Below, one piece after another: positions 10,222-20,189 of a stretch of DNA of 64,000 nucleotides; position 1 is the stretch's first letter, and each line of letters begins with the position of its first letter. The notes beneath the pieces are model-generated. The model had not been told where the DNA came from and made no database searches. It saw nothing but the letters and a program-made list of their open reading frames with translations. Origin of the DNA: Lunularia cruciata (Eukaryota; Streptophyta; Marchantiopsida; Lunulariales; Lunulariaceae); the NCBI GenBank assembly GCA_948567375.1, contig OX419758.1:27409001-27473000 (forward strand), given 5' to 3'. A program made the position numbers and the translations under genes.

Positions 10222-11612
10222 GCTTGGACCTGCAAGTGCAGCCTGCAATAACCTCTTTGGTCTTACTCCCTTCTGGACTACCTCCTTTGGCTCTTCTTCC
10301 ATCTCCTCCATAGGTAACTCCAAACAAGGGCCATCTCCTCCCTCCATGCAATCAATCGCCGCATGGAACTCCTCATTGCCTTTGGCCATCTTTGCATCAA
10401 TTGACTGCTGGACTTCATCTTCACCTTCACTCTCATTGCCAAACTCCTTTCTCTGCAATGCAAGTTCATCTTCTTTTGAGTCTTCCCTTCTTGACTTTGT
10501 CTCTCCTTTAGACTTTGTACCCAAAGATTGGTTCTTCATAGACTCCTTTCCTTGCGGATTTAGTCTTTGGGGCTTTTGTGGCGGGAGGAGCAATATTACT
10601 CCTTTATGTTTAGCCCATTTCTTTGTCTTTGGACTTCTTCCTTCCATGATTCTCCTCATCCTTGTTCTGTTGAAATGATCATCATTGGTCCGCACTTGCA
10701 AGATATATCATTGCTCCTTGTCATTGACTTCACAGCATAGATCAGGATAGAAATGCAACACCATTCATTGCTTTTCCTCCATTGTTAGCAAATTGAGTCT
10801 TAAGTAGAAGTGTATTGTAAACGATGCAAAGTAGTGTGGTGGCAAATTTGTCCTCCAGTTGACAACCATCTGCTTTATTTGCTGATGGAAGCACTTTGCC
10901 CAATTCACCTTCTCTCATGCAAACATTTGGTGGAAGAAGACCACCTACTGCATATGTCATTCACTCTAGCTTGAACATTGCCATTAGTGCTCCTACAATG
11001 CTTTGCTTAATCAGGTCCCAATAGGACTCCACATTGTAGCCATTGTTGGTTCATGGAGCAAAGAATGAATTGCTAACTTTTGTGGTTTGTTCTGAAGCTT
11101 CACACTTTTGATAGAAGGTGACTCCGGCTACATCTCTTGCTTCCTTCCTTCCCTAGGACTAGCTTCCAATCTGACTCAATCCATCGAGCCGGATTTCTTC
11201 TCTTCTCCATTACTTTAGGGCCTTCCTCACAGTTGCTAGCAGCTATTTCTACCATGAAACCGGGAAAACTAACATTCCAATTCTAAGCCAAAAATGTACT
11301 CCAAAGTCTATTCAAGACTTTGATCTGTGTTACTACATCTAATTGCCAAATTTCAAAACTCCTCACCGCAAATGCATACTTATTACTCTTCTTTGCCATG
11401 ATCTGCTCACAAGTTCTTTGGCATTGGAAAATTATCCTCTCTCCTTGACATGACACTCTAACTCCTTCTGGACTTTGGAAAATTGCATTCTCAATCAGCT
11501 TTGTGACATGCTTTCTTGCAAGACAACTACTCAGAGTGACAAGATATCTTCTTGATATTTTTGATTTCTCCTTGCATAGTCTCAATTTTATAGTACTTTG
11601 ATGTGCAATCAT
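10222..11612 (-). pseudogene. B1 U3-encoded protein, N-terminal half
   Basis: Begins with ATG at 11612 giving MIAHQSTIKLRL. The same start appears in B5 (MIAYQSTIKLRL, 39977), B4 (MIVQRSTIKLRL, 43315) and B2 (MTANQRSIKLKL, 32416). An N-terminal region of about 300 residues is followed by an acidic/basic spacer at 10183-10701 (KSKGETKSRREDSKEDE, ESEGEDEVQQ). C1 splits it at 10221. Several stops and frame changes break it. Not recognised as a known family; it could be a captured host sequence or an accessory retrotransposon protein. Confidence 0.5.
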
Positions 11613-11986
11613 TCCTCAATCAATTTTGAAATCAACTCCCACTTCTTCTACATGTTTGTTGCCTATCACTATCAAAGCATCCTTCTCCTGCCTTAGCGGT
11701 TTCTTGAAGTGTATGTTGTTGGCTGGCATGGCCCAAAGAGAGGTTGTTACAACCTCTTTATATCAGCCTGAACTTGCCACTTCAAAGACAACCTTCTTTG
11801 GGTTTGTCTCTTTGTAAGTCCCCTCTTAGTACTTCTATTTCTGACCCATAGTCAACTTCTTTGGGTTGACTCCAAAGATACATAAGTCCATTTTTTTCTT
11901 CTTCCTTTGACCACAATTTTGTTTTTTCAATACACTTCTTCTTCAAAAATCATCAAAACAAAAATCATCAAAATTTAGGTACCACA

Positions 11987-12779
11987 TGGTGGATGCTAAA
12001 CCAACACCATGGAATGCTTGGGAATATGCTTCCAAGTTTAAGGCAAGAGTGAATGGTCAAAACATCAAGGATACACTTGTTGATGGAGGATCTGCAATGA
12101 ATCCCATGTCAAAGAGGTTGATGAAGAAGTTGGGCATGATATCTTCAAGACCTTGAACATTTGTGGTGAGCATGGCAAACAAGCAACAAGTTTGACCATT
12201 AGGGGTGATGGATAAGGTGATAGTTTCAATTGTGGGAGTTCAAAATCTAATGACTTTTCAAGCCTTGAAGGATTCAAGCTATGATTTACTTTATGGGAGG
12301 CCATAGTTGAGAGTAGCACACACAACTAATTGATGACACAAAAGATACTTGAGGATTGAGTTATCAAACTATATAGTCACAATTCCAATCACTAACACCA
12401 CCAACACTTCACATTCAAATACACCATCTTCTGATTATTGGGAATCAATTTAGAAGTAGGAGCTTTGAGTGTGGACACAAGCATGGAAGAAGAGACTTCC
12501 ACGAAGGAGGATGAATCTGAATCTTATTCAGATATGTATCCCTTGTGTGGTGTGAATTTTTCACCTAAGCTACAAGTTTTGAAGGACCCAAATAAATGAC
12601 CATTGACACTTGAGGAGATAAAGAGGAGGTTATCTACCCTCAAGTATGGTCCAAATGTTACCAAGGAGGAGAAGGTGAGATTTGAGGAAATTTTCTACAA
12701 GTTCATCCGTATGTTTGCTTTCAATTACAATGATCTAAAGGGAGTCACCTTAGGGGAGCACAAGATTGAGGTGGATTCA
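11987..12779 (+). pseudogene. pol: Family C pol fragment (C3)
   Basis: Aligns with 6490-7270 of C1: protease (VNGQNIKDTLVDGGSAMN), spacer, and the stretch before RT (NVTKEEKVRFEEIFYKFIRMFAF, GEHKIEV). It has multiple stops and is more diverged than C1 or C2. It is bounded left by the start of the B1 LTR and right by element A2, so it predates both. Confidence 0.75.
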
Positions 12780-12849
12780 TGTAACAATATGGAGTTTAGC
12801 AATGAAGTTAGTCGGACTTACAAAGTAGCACATAAGACAAAGTAGCCTA

Positions 12850-13060
12850 GAATATTCTAGAAGTATCTAGGAAGCTTCTTGGGAAGCTTCCCGGCTAGCT
12901 TAGCTTGCACCTCAAGTAAGTAGCTTCTAGAAGGAAGTTTCTAGAAGCTTCCAACTAGCTTAGCTTGCACGCCAAGTAGGCGGCTTCTAGAAGGAAGCTT
13001 CTTGAGAAGCTTCCTAGTTAACTTGGCTTGCACTCTAAGAAAGCGGCTTGAAGAAGCTTC
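12850..13060 (+). promoter_or_regulatory. Heat-shock element array in A2 U3
   Basis: 12850-12862 is GAAtaTTCtaGAA, a perfect three-unit element. 12934-12951 is GAAgtTTCtaGAAgcTTC, a perfect four-unit element. Further pairs are GAAgcTTC at 12871-12878, TTCtaGAA at 12985-12992, GAAgcTTC at 12994-13001 and 13053-13060. All lie within 235 bp upstream of the TATA box. The distal GAATATTC-GAA element is also perfect at 20000-20012, 60446-60458 and 61841-61853. Heat-shock factor control is inferred from the motif. Confidence 0.65.
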
Positions 13061-13081
13061 TCAAGAGCCTTGTATGCTACC

Positions 13082-13089
13082 TATAAATA
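13082..13089 (+). promoter_or_regulatory. TATA box of A2 5' LTR
   Basis: TATAAATA, conserved at the same place in A3 (54510-54517, 60693-60700) and A5 (62070-62077). Confidence 0.7.
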
Positions 13090-13194
13090 CCAAAGCCAAA
13101 GCTCATACTAGGCATTTGGAGTTTTCCCTCATTCAAATGTCCCAATATGAGTTTACATTCTCCTATTTCTCTCCTCGGATTTGGTCTTTTACAT

Positions 13195-13205
13195 TGGTAT
13201 CAGAG
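13195..13205 (+). other. Primer binding site, tRNA-iMet type
   Basis: TGGTATCAGAG, one base after the LTR end, complementary to the 3' end of initiator tRNA-Met. It is repeated with changes at 54616-54626 and 62183-62193. Confidence 0.8.
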
Positions 13206-13464
13206 TAGGAACGGGATGGATGGAATTTATGGACCACCAAATCCACTTCCACCAAACCATTGGGATTTTTGCGTCCAAATACTACCCAAGCATCATTTCA
13301 CATAGTCCATCACCTTGCACTTTGAACAAGATTTTCTACATATGATCACCATATCTGAGGAACCCTTGGTGCTTCCGGTTGTAACTTATGGAAAACAATG
13401 GACGTGCTATTTCTATGTGTTAATAAATTAGATAGATTGGGAATGGTGTGATAGAGGAGCAACC

Positions 13465-14290
13465 ATGGCGGCAATACCTGATGTTATCCTTGCTATGCAA
13501 CAACAAATTGAGCACCTTACTCAATTGTTGGATGAATGAGATCTTTGACGACAAGAGCAGGTGGAGAGGGTACCAATTCAAGAAGGAGAAGATCGGATCA
13601 GATTCCCTAAACCCAAGGTATTTGAAGGCAAGAATCTCCTAGGTGTAGTGGAGAATCTCTTGTGTTTGATTGTGAATGTTATTTTGAAGCTACCAATCTA
13701 CAAGATGAGCGGAAATAGATTCTCTTGGCTTCTAGCCAATTGGATGGAGTAGCAAAGCTATGGTGGAGATTCCGAGTGGAGCAAGCTGAACGACAAATGG
13801 TTACATCAATCTTGACATGGGTAGAATTCAAGAGCGCAATAATAAGTCGGTTCCAAGCTATAAATGCCACACAAGCTGTACGGGATAAGTTGGCAAAGTT
13901 GAAATAAATTGGCTCTGTAAGAAGTTACATCACGCAGTTCCAAAACATCATCATGCAAATTCCAAATATATTGGAAGGTGAAGCTCTGGATCAATTCGTG
14001 AGGGGCTTGAAGGCGAGAACCAAATTAGAGGTAACCATGCGAGAGCACAACACTTGGAGGAAGCCATGGGGTTGGCCAAACGTTTTGATTCCTTGGTGGC
14101 AACAACTTGGTCTTGACCTCGACCTCCACAAAGCCTACCAATACACTACACACAAGTGGAGGAGCCAGCACCAATGGAGATTGATGCAATTCAATAAAGA
14201 CCACTTGGGACGACATATAGGGAGAAACTGCGACAAAATGGTGGTTGTTTTATTGTCGCTAATTGGGGCATTGCATTGCTGAATGTCTAC
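13465..14290 (+). pseudogene. gag: A2 gag
   Basis: Starts MAAIPDVILAMQQQIEHLTQLLDE. The capsid motif KLWWRFRVEQAE and WVEFKSAIISRFQ match Retrotrans_gag. The zinc knuckle region at 14245-14286 encodes CX2CX4HX4C only if one base is restored, so it is frameshifted. Stops occur at about 13537, 13750 and 13904. Copies of the same gag lie at 54888 and 62453. Confidence 0.75.
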
Positions 14291-14396
14291 TCAAGAATGG
14301 ACGACCTCGAAAAGTTGCCCAAATGGAGATTGTCGAGCGGAATGATTAGGGAAATGAGGAATCCCAATAGAAGAATTTGAGCCACCTATTGGGAGC

Positions 14397-14876
14397 TTGA
14401 TTAGTTCCAATGCAATTCAAGGCTCGACCTATGCAAGTTTGCTTCACTTGCAAGGTATGATATCTAATCAAGGTTGTAGGATTTTGGTTGATTCTAGAAG
14501 TTCAGAGAATTGTATGTCTATGAAAGTAGCAAAGGAAGTGGGTATTCCTATCAAGCCAGTGATTGGGAGTAGTTTGATGATGGCAGATGGTAGAAAGGGT
14601 TCTGCATTCCGCACCTCGTATCCTGTTACCTTCAAGATTGGGAAGGAGTATTTGGAGTGTATGAGGTTTGTAGTGGCACCTCTACACTATGATATCATTC
14701 TAGGTCTACCTTGGCTTGAACGTCATAACGTTCAATTTGATTGGACCCGACACCAAATTCAAGTACAACACCAAGGTAGGAATTTCCGATTAGGTTGTCT
14801 AGCACCTCTAAGTAAGACACCTAAGAAGAGTCAGTCCCAAGATGGGAAGTTTGTTGAGAAGGTAGCCATAGAGTGA
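14397..14876 (+). pseudogene. pol: A2 aspartic protease
   Basis: Open for 159 codons. The active site reads LVDSRSSENC, so the essential Gly of the DSG triad is Arg (AGA at 14496-14498). A5 has the same change (DSRNS) while A3 reads DFGSS. DIILGLPWLERH is the second conserved motif. It would have processed gag-pol, but is predicted inactive. Confidence 0.75.
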
Positions 14877-15012
14877 ACCTTGAAGGAAGTGGAGTCCCAA
14901 GATGGGAAGTTTACCAAGAAATCAACCATAGGGCAAGCTTGGAAGAGAGATGAGTCCCTAAAAGGGAAGTTTGTTAGTAAAGTAGCCATAGAGCAAGCTT
15001 TAGAGGAAGATA
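14831..15012 (+). repeat. 60-bp tandem repeat coding a protease-RT linker
   Basis: Three units with TCCCAAGATGGGAAG-type cores at 14835, 14895 and 14955, period exactly 60 bp (20 codons). The coded unit resembles SQDGKFVEKVAIEQAL. A5 has units at 63818, 63878 and 63938. A3 shows only one, near 56270. Confidence 0.75.
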
Positions 15013-15039
15013 AGTTTATATTTGCGGTGTGGATCAAGC

Positions 15040-15900
15040 TGATTGCACAAGACCAATCTGTGGAGGACCGAGAGCCTCATCAAGTAATGGTTGATCGGAT
15101 AGTTAAGGAGTTTGCAGATGTGTTTCCGGATGATCTGCCAGAGGGATTACCAATCAAGGTATGCCCTTCAAGGTTGAGTTATTGCTAGGGAGTACTCCGA
15201 TGAGTAGATCGATCTATCGGCTCTCACCAAAGGAGTTGGAAGAGTTGTGAACAACACTTACAGAGTTGTTAGAGAAGGACTTCATACAACATAGTACCTC
15301 CCCTTGGGGAGCACCGGTACTATTTGTTCCAAAGAAGGATGGAGTACTTTGTTTCTGTATTGATTATCGTGGGCTCAATAAGCAAACCATGAAGAATGCA
15401 TATCCCTTGCCTCAGATCAATGACTTGCTTGATCAACTAAGTGGAGCACGTTACTTTTCCAAGTTGGATCTTTGTAGCGGCTATTGGCAAATTCCAATTG
15501 ATAGAAAGGATGTGCAAAAGACTGCCTTTCGCACAAGGTATGGGCATTTTGAGTGGAGAGTTTTACCTTTTGGACTCACTAATGCTCCAGCAGTCTTTAT
15601 AGATCAGATGCATTGGGTGTTGGATAGATTATTGGATTGGTCAATGGTGGTGTTCTTGGAATATATCTTAATTTATAGCAAGACCGAGGCAAAACATGTG
15701 AATCATGTGCGAGAAGTCCTAAGACGACTATGACAATAGAAATTTTATTGCAAGAAGTCAAAGTGTGCCTTTTGGCAGAAGGAAGTTACCTTCTTGGGTC
15801 ATAAGATCTCCTTAGAGGGGATCAAGATGGAAGAAGAGAAGATCAAGGCCACTATTGATTGGCCTACCCCAAAGGATACTACAAAAGTACGGGCATTCAA
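15040..15900 (+). pseudogene. pol: A2 reverse transcriptase
   Basis: Chromovirus-type motifs: [74 protein letters not shown]. The catalytic FLDDILIYSK is changed to [10 protein letters not shown] (EY at 15659-15664), which removes both metal-binding Asp. Frame breaks near 15165 and 15733. Confidence 0.8.
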
Positions 15901-16445
15901 TGGATTGGCCAATTTTACCGGTGGTTCATCCACTATTATGCTCATGTGGCTGCACCATTGACTGACCTCTTGGGAAAGAACTCAAGCTTCCTATGGAACT
16001 CCAAGCATGAAGAAGCATTCCAAAAGTTGAAACATATGGTATCTTCAAGACCCGTTCTTCAACCATATGATCCTCAACTACCTTGTGTGGTTGATTTTGA
16101 TGCTTCTAACTTTACAATTGGAGCTGTGTTGCAACAGGAATTTCCAGATGGACTACATCCCATTGCCTTTGTGTGTCACCGACTAAATACAGCTAAAAGA
16201 AATTACTCTGCAGGAGATCGGGAACAACTTGCAATGGTATATGCCACCAATGTATGGAGGCATTATCTCTTGGGGAAACAACTGATCATGCAAATTGATC
16301 ACAAGCCATTGTTGCAGACCTTACACCTGGAGCACATGAAGAGTCAACATCATCGATGGGAAGAGCAACTCTAATTGTTCAACATCAAACTTGAGTACAA
16401 ACCAAGTCGGTTCTATGTCATCCCTCACACTCTATCACGATGACC
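15901..16445 (+). pseudogene. pol: A2 RNase H
   Basis: FNGLANFYRWF-like connection, then VVDFDASNFTIGAVLQQEF, FVCHRLNTAKRNYSAGDREQLA and MQIDHKPLLQTLHLEHMKSQHHRW. The domain removes the RNA strand of the hybrid during replication. A one-base shift separates it from RT; a TAA follows EEQL at 16372. Confidence 0.75.
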
Positions 16446-16599
16446 TAATTTGAAGTCTTTTCCTCTCATCATGGCAGCAATTATGACGGTGTCAATTGAC
16501 CCCAAGATCCATAAAAAATTTTGGTTAGCTCTACAGCAATTTTGGTTAGCTCTATAGCAAGATCCCTTCTTCTAAATGGTACATTGTCATCTAACAATA

Positions 16600-17760
16600 G
16601 GTTACAAGGAGTACAACACCTTCTCCTTCAAGGAAGGCCTTCTATTCCATACGGACCGGATCTATGTTCCAGCCAAAGGTGATCTTTGACTTGTGCGCCT
16701 TCAAGAAGCCGATGATTAACCCATTGTTGGTCACATGGGTGTGGATAAGACCTTGGGTACCCTCCAACATCAATGGTGGTCGCCCAACATGATATGAGAT
16801 GTTTGAGAATTTGTCCGATTGTGTAAGAGCTGCCAACGTAACAAGGCCAACAACCAGAAGCCAAGTGGACTCCTTCAACCACTTGCCATTTCCATCAGCT
16901 TGCTAGGAGCATGTGAGCTTGGATCTCATCACATCCTTGCCAAAGACAAAACAAGGACACACTGCCATCGTGGTGTTTGTGGATAAGCTTAGTAAGCAAA
17001 TCCACTTGACACCAACTTGTGATACCATGGATGCTCCAACCTTAGTGCAAATCTACTTCGACAATGTTTTCAAGCATCATGGGGTGCCATGCGTACTCAT
17101 CTCCGACCATTTACTGAGAAGTTTTGGCAAGCACTCTTTCAGATACTTGGCACCAAGCTTGCTTTGTCCACGGCCTATCATCCTCAAACTAATGGACATA
17201 CCGAACGGGCAAATCATACATTTGAGGATATGTTGCATGCCTTTGTCAATGTCCACCATACCAATTGGGATGAATGTCTTGTCGCTGTAGAATTTGCCTA
17301 CAACAATTCCAAATAGGCAAGCACTAGATTCTCTCTCTTCTTTCTCAATTTTGGCCAAGATCCACTTGTTCTAGATTCTCTTCTTACTCCCCCTCCATCT
17401 CAAGTTACTCATACTTCCACATTCTTGACCACTATATCCCAATCTCTCCAACAAGCCAAGTCTCAACTCCTTGTTGCTCAAAATCACCAAAAACAATACG
17501 CGTACTACCATCATCGTGATCTCACCTTTGAAGTTGGTGATAAAGTCATGCTATCCTCCAGTAACCTCCCTCTCCCACTTGATACCCAAGTTCGTAAACT
17601 TACCCCTAATTGGATAGGACCCTTTGATATTGCCCAAATTGTCTCTCCTGTTACTTATCAACTTGCCTTGCCTTGTCACATGCGTATCCATCTTATCTTT
17701 CATGTTATTAAGTTGAAACCCTTTGTTCCTAACCCCACTTCCTTTTCCTCTTGAGTCCAA
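16600..17760 (+). pseudogene. pol: A2 integrase
   Basis: Zinc module remnant ends CKSCQR near 16830. The core shows SLDLITSLPKTKQGHTAIVVFVDKLSK, a damaged SDRDPRF motif (SDHLLRSF, 17100) and STAYHPQTNGHTERANHTFEDML. The C-terminal GPFDIAQIVSPVTYQLALP (17620-17680) is the usual GPY/F region. Frameshifts near 16905 and 17100 and a TAG at 17314-17316. Confidence 0.75.
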
Positions 17761-18244
17761 TGCCCCTCCTCCCTCTTCTTGTCCCTATCAATGATCATGA
17801 GGAGTACAAAGTTGCTCGTATCCTTGTGGTACCCACATTTTTCATTTTGGACGAGTTTAGAAGAACAAATGCACTGCTGAAACCAAATTGAAAGCAAATG
17901 GAGAAGAAATGAATGCAAACTTGTGATTTGATCAGACCCGAGGAAGTTGACTTCATGTAAGAGGAAGAAGGGCTCGGTTTGGATCAGACTTGAAGAAGCT
18001 TACTTTGTGTCAGAGGAGGGAAAAACTCGGATCAGACGTTAAGGAGGGCAGACGCCAAAGGAGAAATAGAAGTTGCAGGTTAGGATTTTTGCGGGGGCCA
18101 TATCTTAGTGACCACAACTCCAAATCAAGCGTGTTATATCTTGTTGGAAATTGTCTCATCCAGGGCTTTCTATTGCCATCAAAATGGCAAAGTTTAGAGA
18201 TCTGTAGAAGAAGTTACAAACATTTGAAGTTTCTGGAGTAGATG

Positions 18245-18330
18245 TACTTCGGATCAAAGTGTCTTCGGGTCACTGTGACTTCGTACTTCGTACTTCGGAC
18301 TTCGGGTTTACATGACTTCGGGTCTAAAGA
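18245..18330 (+). repeat. CTTCGG-rich microrepeat in short B LTR
   Basis: ACTTCGG/CTTCGGGT words recur about eight times in 85 bp of U3, next to the deletion that shortened this LTR. Not seen in the long B LTRs. Confidence 0.5.
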
Positions 18331-18577
18331 CTTCACCTCAAGATGAGGATGATTTAATCCAAGGTAGTTGGACCTTGGAATGCAGTGAAGGTGAGTTGGG
18401 GAATCTTGCGGGAAACATTAGAGGAAGTTAGAGTAGGGAAAGAAGATAGTTATGATATCCATGACTTCAATTTCAGTTTTGATTGAAGATGGAATAGAAA
18501 TTGAAGGAGAAATAATAGTAGTGAATAAACCCAAAGTGCAGGATCCAATAGTAAGTGTCTTCGGGTTAGTAACATGA

Positions 18578-18946
18578 GTGATTAGGGGAAAGTGTAGAAG
18601 TGTACAAATTGAAGGTGTAGATAGTGTACTCATGCTTTCAATTACAATTCTTTATGAAGATATAGTAGAATTAGCAAAAGAATTGATAATAGTTAGACCC
18701 GAGGTAAGAGAGATAGGAGTGCAGGTGTCTTTGGATTTGACATTTGACACTTTAGAGAAGAGTGGGTCGGGAGATAAGGAGTTAGATAGATTACCCACTA
18801 GTGGAATTTCAGATCAGGAAAGAGAATTGCTGGATCTGGTAGAAGAAGTAGAAGATACAAAACCCGAGGACAGAGTAGTAGGAAGTAAAGTTACTTTGGG
18901 TTCGGGTTTGAAAGCTGAGGAAGAAGTAGACATCAGATTGGATTAG
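18578..18946 (+). pseudogene. Residual C-terminal tail of B U3 protein
   Basis: Shares VQVSL, TLEKSG, DKELDRLP and the ending VDIRLD-stop with B5 (VDIKSD-stop at 42619). It marks the conserved end of the U3 reading frame, about 125 bp before the TATA-like box. N-terminal and coiled-coil regions are deleted. Confidence 0.5.
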
Positions 18947-19917
18947 TAACTGATTTGAGATTTGAAAAGGCAAATATGAAGAGGTGCATTGTCATTTTGC
19001 ATCTACAGGTTAGAACAGTTGTTGTAGAATGGTATAGTTGTTAGAATTGTCGATTGCTTCACTATTTAAGAGTGGTATTCGCAGAGAAATGTTGTTCTGT
19101 GCTCATAATTTCTGAGAATAGATAAAGCGAAGTGTTGTGAAGCAGTGCTCGTCGCTTGAGCTTGATTCCGAGTATCAACTTTGTGTCTATGTTTGTGAGT
19201 GTGTGAAGAATTTTGAAGTGCAAGTCAGAGTGCTTGTTGGATGTTGGATTCCATAGCCTTGATCTTCATTCTATGTGTTTGATCATGAGTGAAGTGCAAT
19301 CGGAGCAATGCCTTGACAGATCTGAGAGGAATTGTAGTGTTGGTAGTATTCTGCATTTGTGAGTGCAGTGCAAAGTTGATGTGAAGCAATTTCGATCGAG
19401 GAAGTTGTGCCTTCAGTGGAGGGGTGGAACACAATTCTGAGGCAAAGTCATTTTGCAGTGAAGTGCCATTTTTAGGAGCGCCTAAATCATCACAATCAAG
19501 ATTGTTTGGAAAGAATTGAAGGATTTGTGATTAAGGAGTGTGAATTTGTGAGAAGACTGCGAGTCAGTGCTTGTTACTCTCTTCTCGGTGTGGTTTCTAC
19601 CTGAGAGATTAAAGACGCAACCAAGAAGAAATACATGTTACTATTTGACTTCGTATTTGGACATTTCTGACTCGTATCTCTACGGGAATGAACTTTACTT
19701 ACCCGATTACCGCAAAAGTGATATTTGTCGGGTTATCACAATCCTTGCGCGTCGCTATATTCAACAAGGCCGTCGCCAACATACAGAGTACAATGTCCTT
19801 TGGAAAGGCTATCTCCTTCATGATGCCACATGGGAACCTCTTTCTCACCTCCAAAATGCATTGACGGCCATCTAGGAATTCAAAGCTTCACTTGCGACAA
19901 GGACGTCACCAACTAGC

Positions 19918-19929
19918 AATGGGGGAATA
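19918..19929 (+). other. A2 polypurine tract
   Basis: AATGGGGGAATA directly before the 3' LTR; it primes plus-strand DNA. A3 has the weaker GATGGAGGAATA before 60371. Confidence 0.7.
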
Positions 19930-20182
19930 TGTAACAATATGGAGTTTAGCGATGAAGTTAATCGGGCTTACAAAGTAGCACATAAGACAAAGTAGCCTAG
20001 AATATTCCGGAAGTATCTAGGAAGCTTCTTGGCTAGCTTCTTGGCTAGCTTAGCTTGCACTTCAAGTAAGTAGCTTCTAGAAGCTTCCAACTAGGTTAGC
20101 TTGCACGCCAAATAGGCGGCTTCTAGAAGGAAGCTTCTTGAGAAGCTTCCTAGTTAACTTGGCTTGCACTCTAAGAAAGCGG
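19930..20182 (+). repeat. A2 3' LTR, truncated
   Basis: First 253 bp of the LTR, including the distal heat-shock element GAAtaTTCcgGAA (20000-20012) and TTCtaGAAgcTTC (20075-20087). It breaks off before the TATA box at the junction with family D. Confidence 0.85.
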
Positions 20183-20189
20183 TGTTGTC

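Larger units (their letters stand above)
211..11986 (-). mobile_element. Family B giant LTR (B1), split by element C1
   Basis: Read on the minus strand, the LTR starts at 11986 with TGTGGTACC and runs to 10222. It resumes at 2124 beyond the inserted C1 element and continues to 211, where an A LTR interrupts its U5. Own length is about 3.7 kb. It matches B5 (39611-43277) and B4 (33775-46779) along its length: U3 start, long U3 reading frame, TATTTAA-type promoter (here degenerate near 480-490), then R-U5. Bases 11613-11986 are the U3 leader before the reading frame and hold no other gene. Confidence 0.75.
12780..13193 (+). repeat. A2 5' LTR
   Basis: 414 bp, TGTAACAATATGG to CTTTTACA. U3 is made of imperfect direct repeats of about 60 bp carrying AAGCTTC palindromes and the unit CTAGCTTAGCTTGCAC. 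The TATA box is at 13082-13089, leaving about 85 bp of R-U5 after the expected start site. Confidence 0.85.
17825..19740 (+). mobile_element. Family B solo LTR, short form
   Basis: 1916 bp, TGTGGTACCC to TTATCACA, flanked by perfect 5-bp target duplications ATCCT (17820-17824 and 19741-19745). This defines both ends of the B LTR. Compared with B5 it lacks most of the U3 reading frame but keeps the first ~500 bp, the coding tail (18578-18946), TATTTAAG at 19073-19080 and U5. It was inserted in the A2 chromodomain. Confidence 0.9.
17761..19875 (+). pseudogene. A2 chromodomain, split by B solo LTR
   Basis: Reading 17761-17824 then 19741-19875 gives an integrase tail (INDHEEYKVARIL) joined to a chromodomain: RRQHTEYNVLWKGYLLHDATWEPLSHL. 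The WKGY and TWEP motifs are diagnostic of chromoviruses, which use this domain to direct integration to marked chromatin. A3 has the same domain at 60140-60315. A TAG at 19873 precedes the last EF. Confidence 0.75.
12780..20182 (+). mobile_element. Family A chromovirus element A2
   Basis: 5' LTR, initiator-Met primer site, gag, protease, RT, RNase H, integrase, chromodomain, polypurine tract and truncated 3' LTR in standard Ty3/gypsy order. Inserted in C3 after ATTCA (12775-12779). The matching duplication is lost because the 3' LTR is cut at 20182 against family D sequence. A B solo LTR interrupts its chromodomain. Confidence 0.85.
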
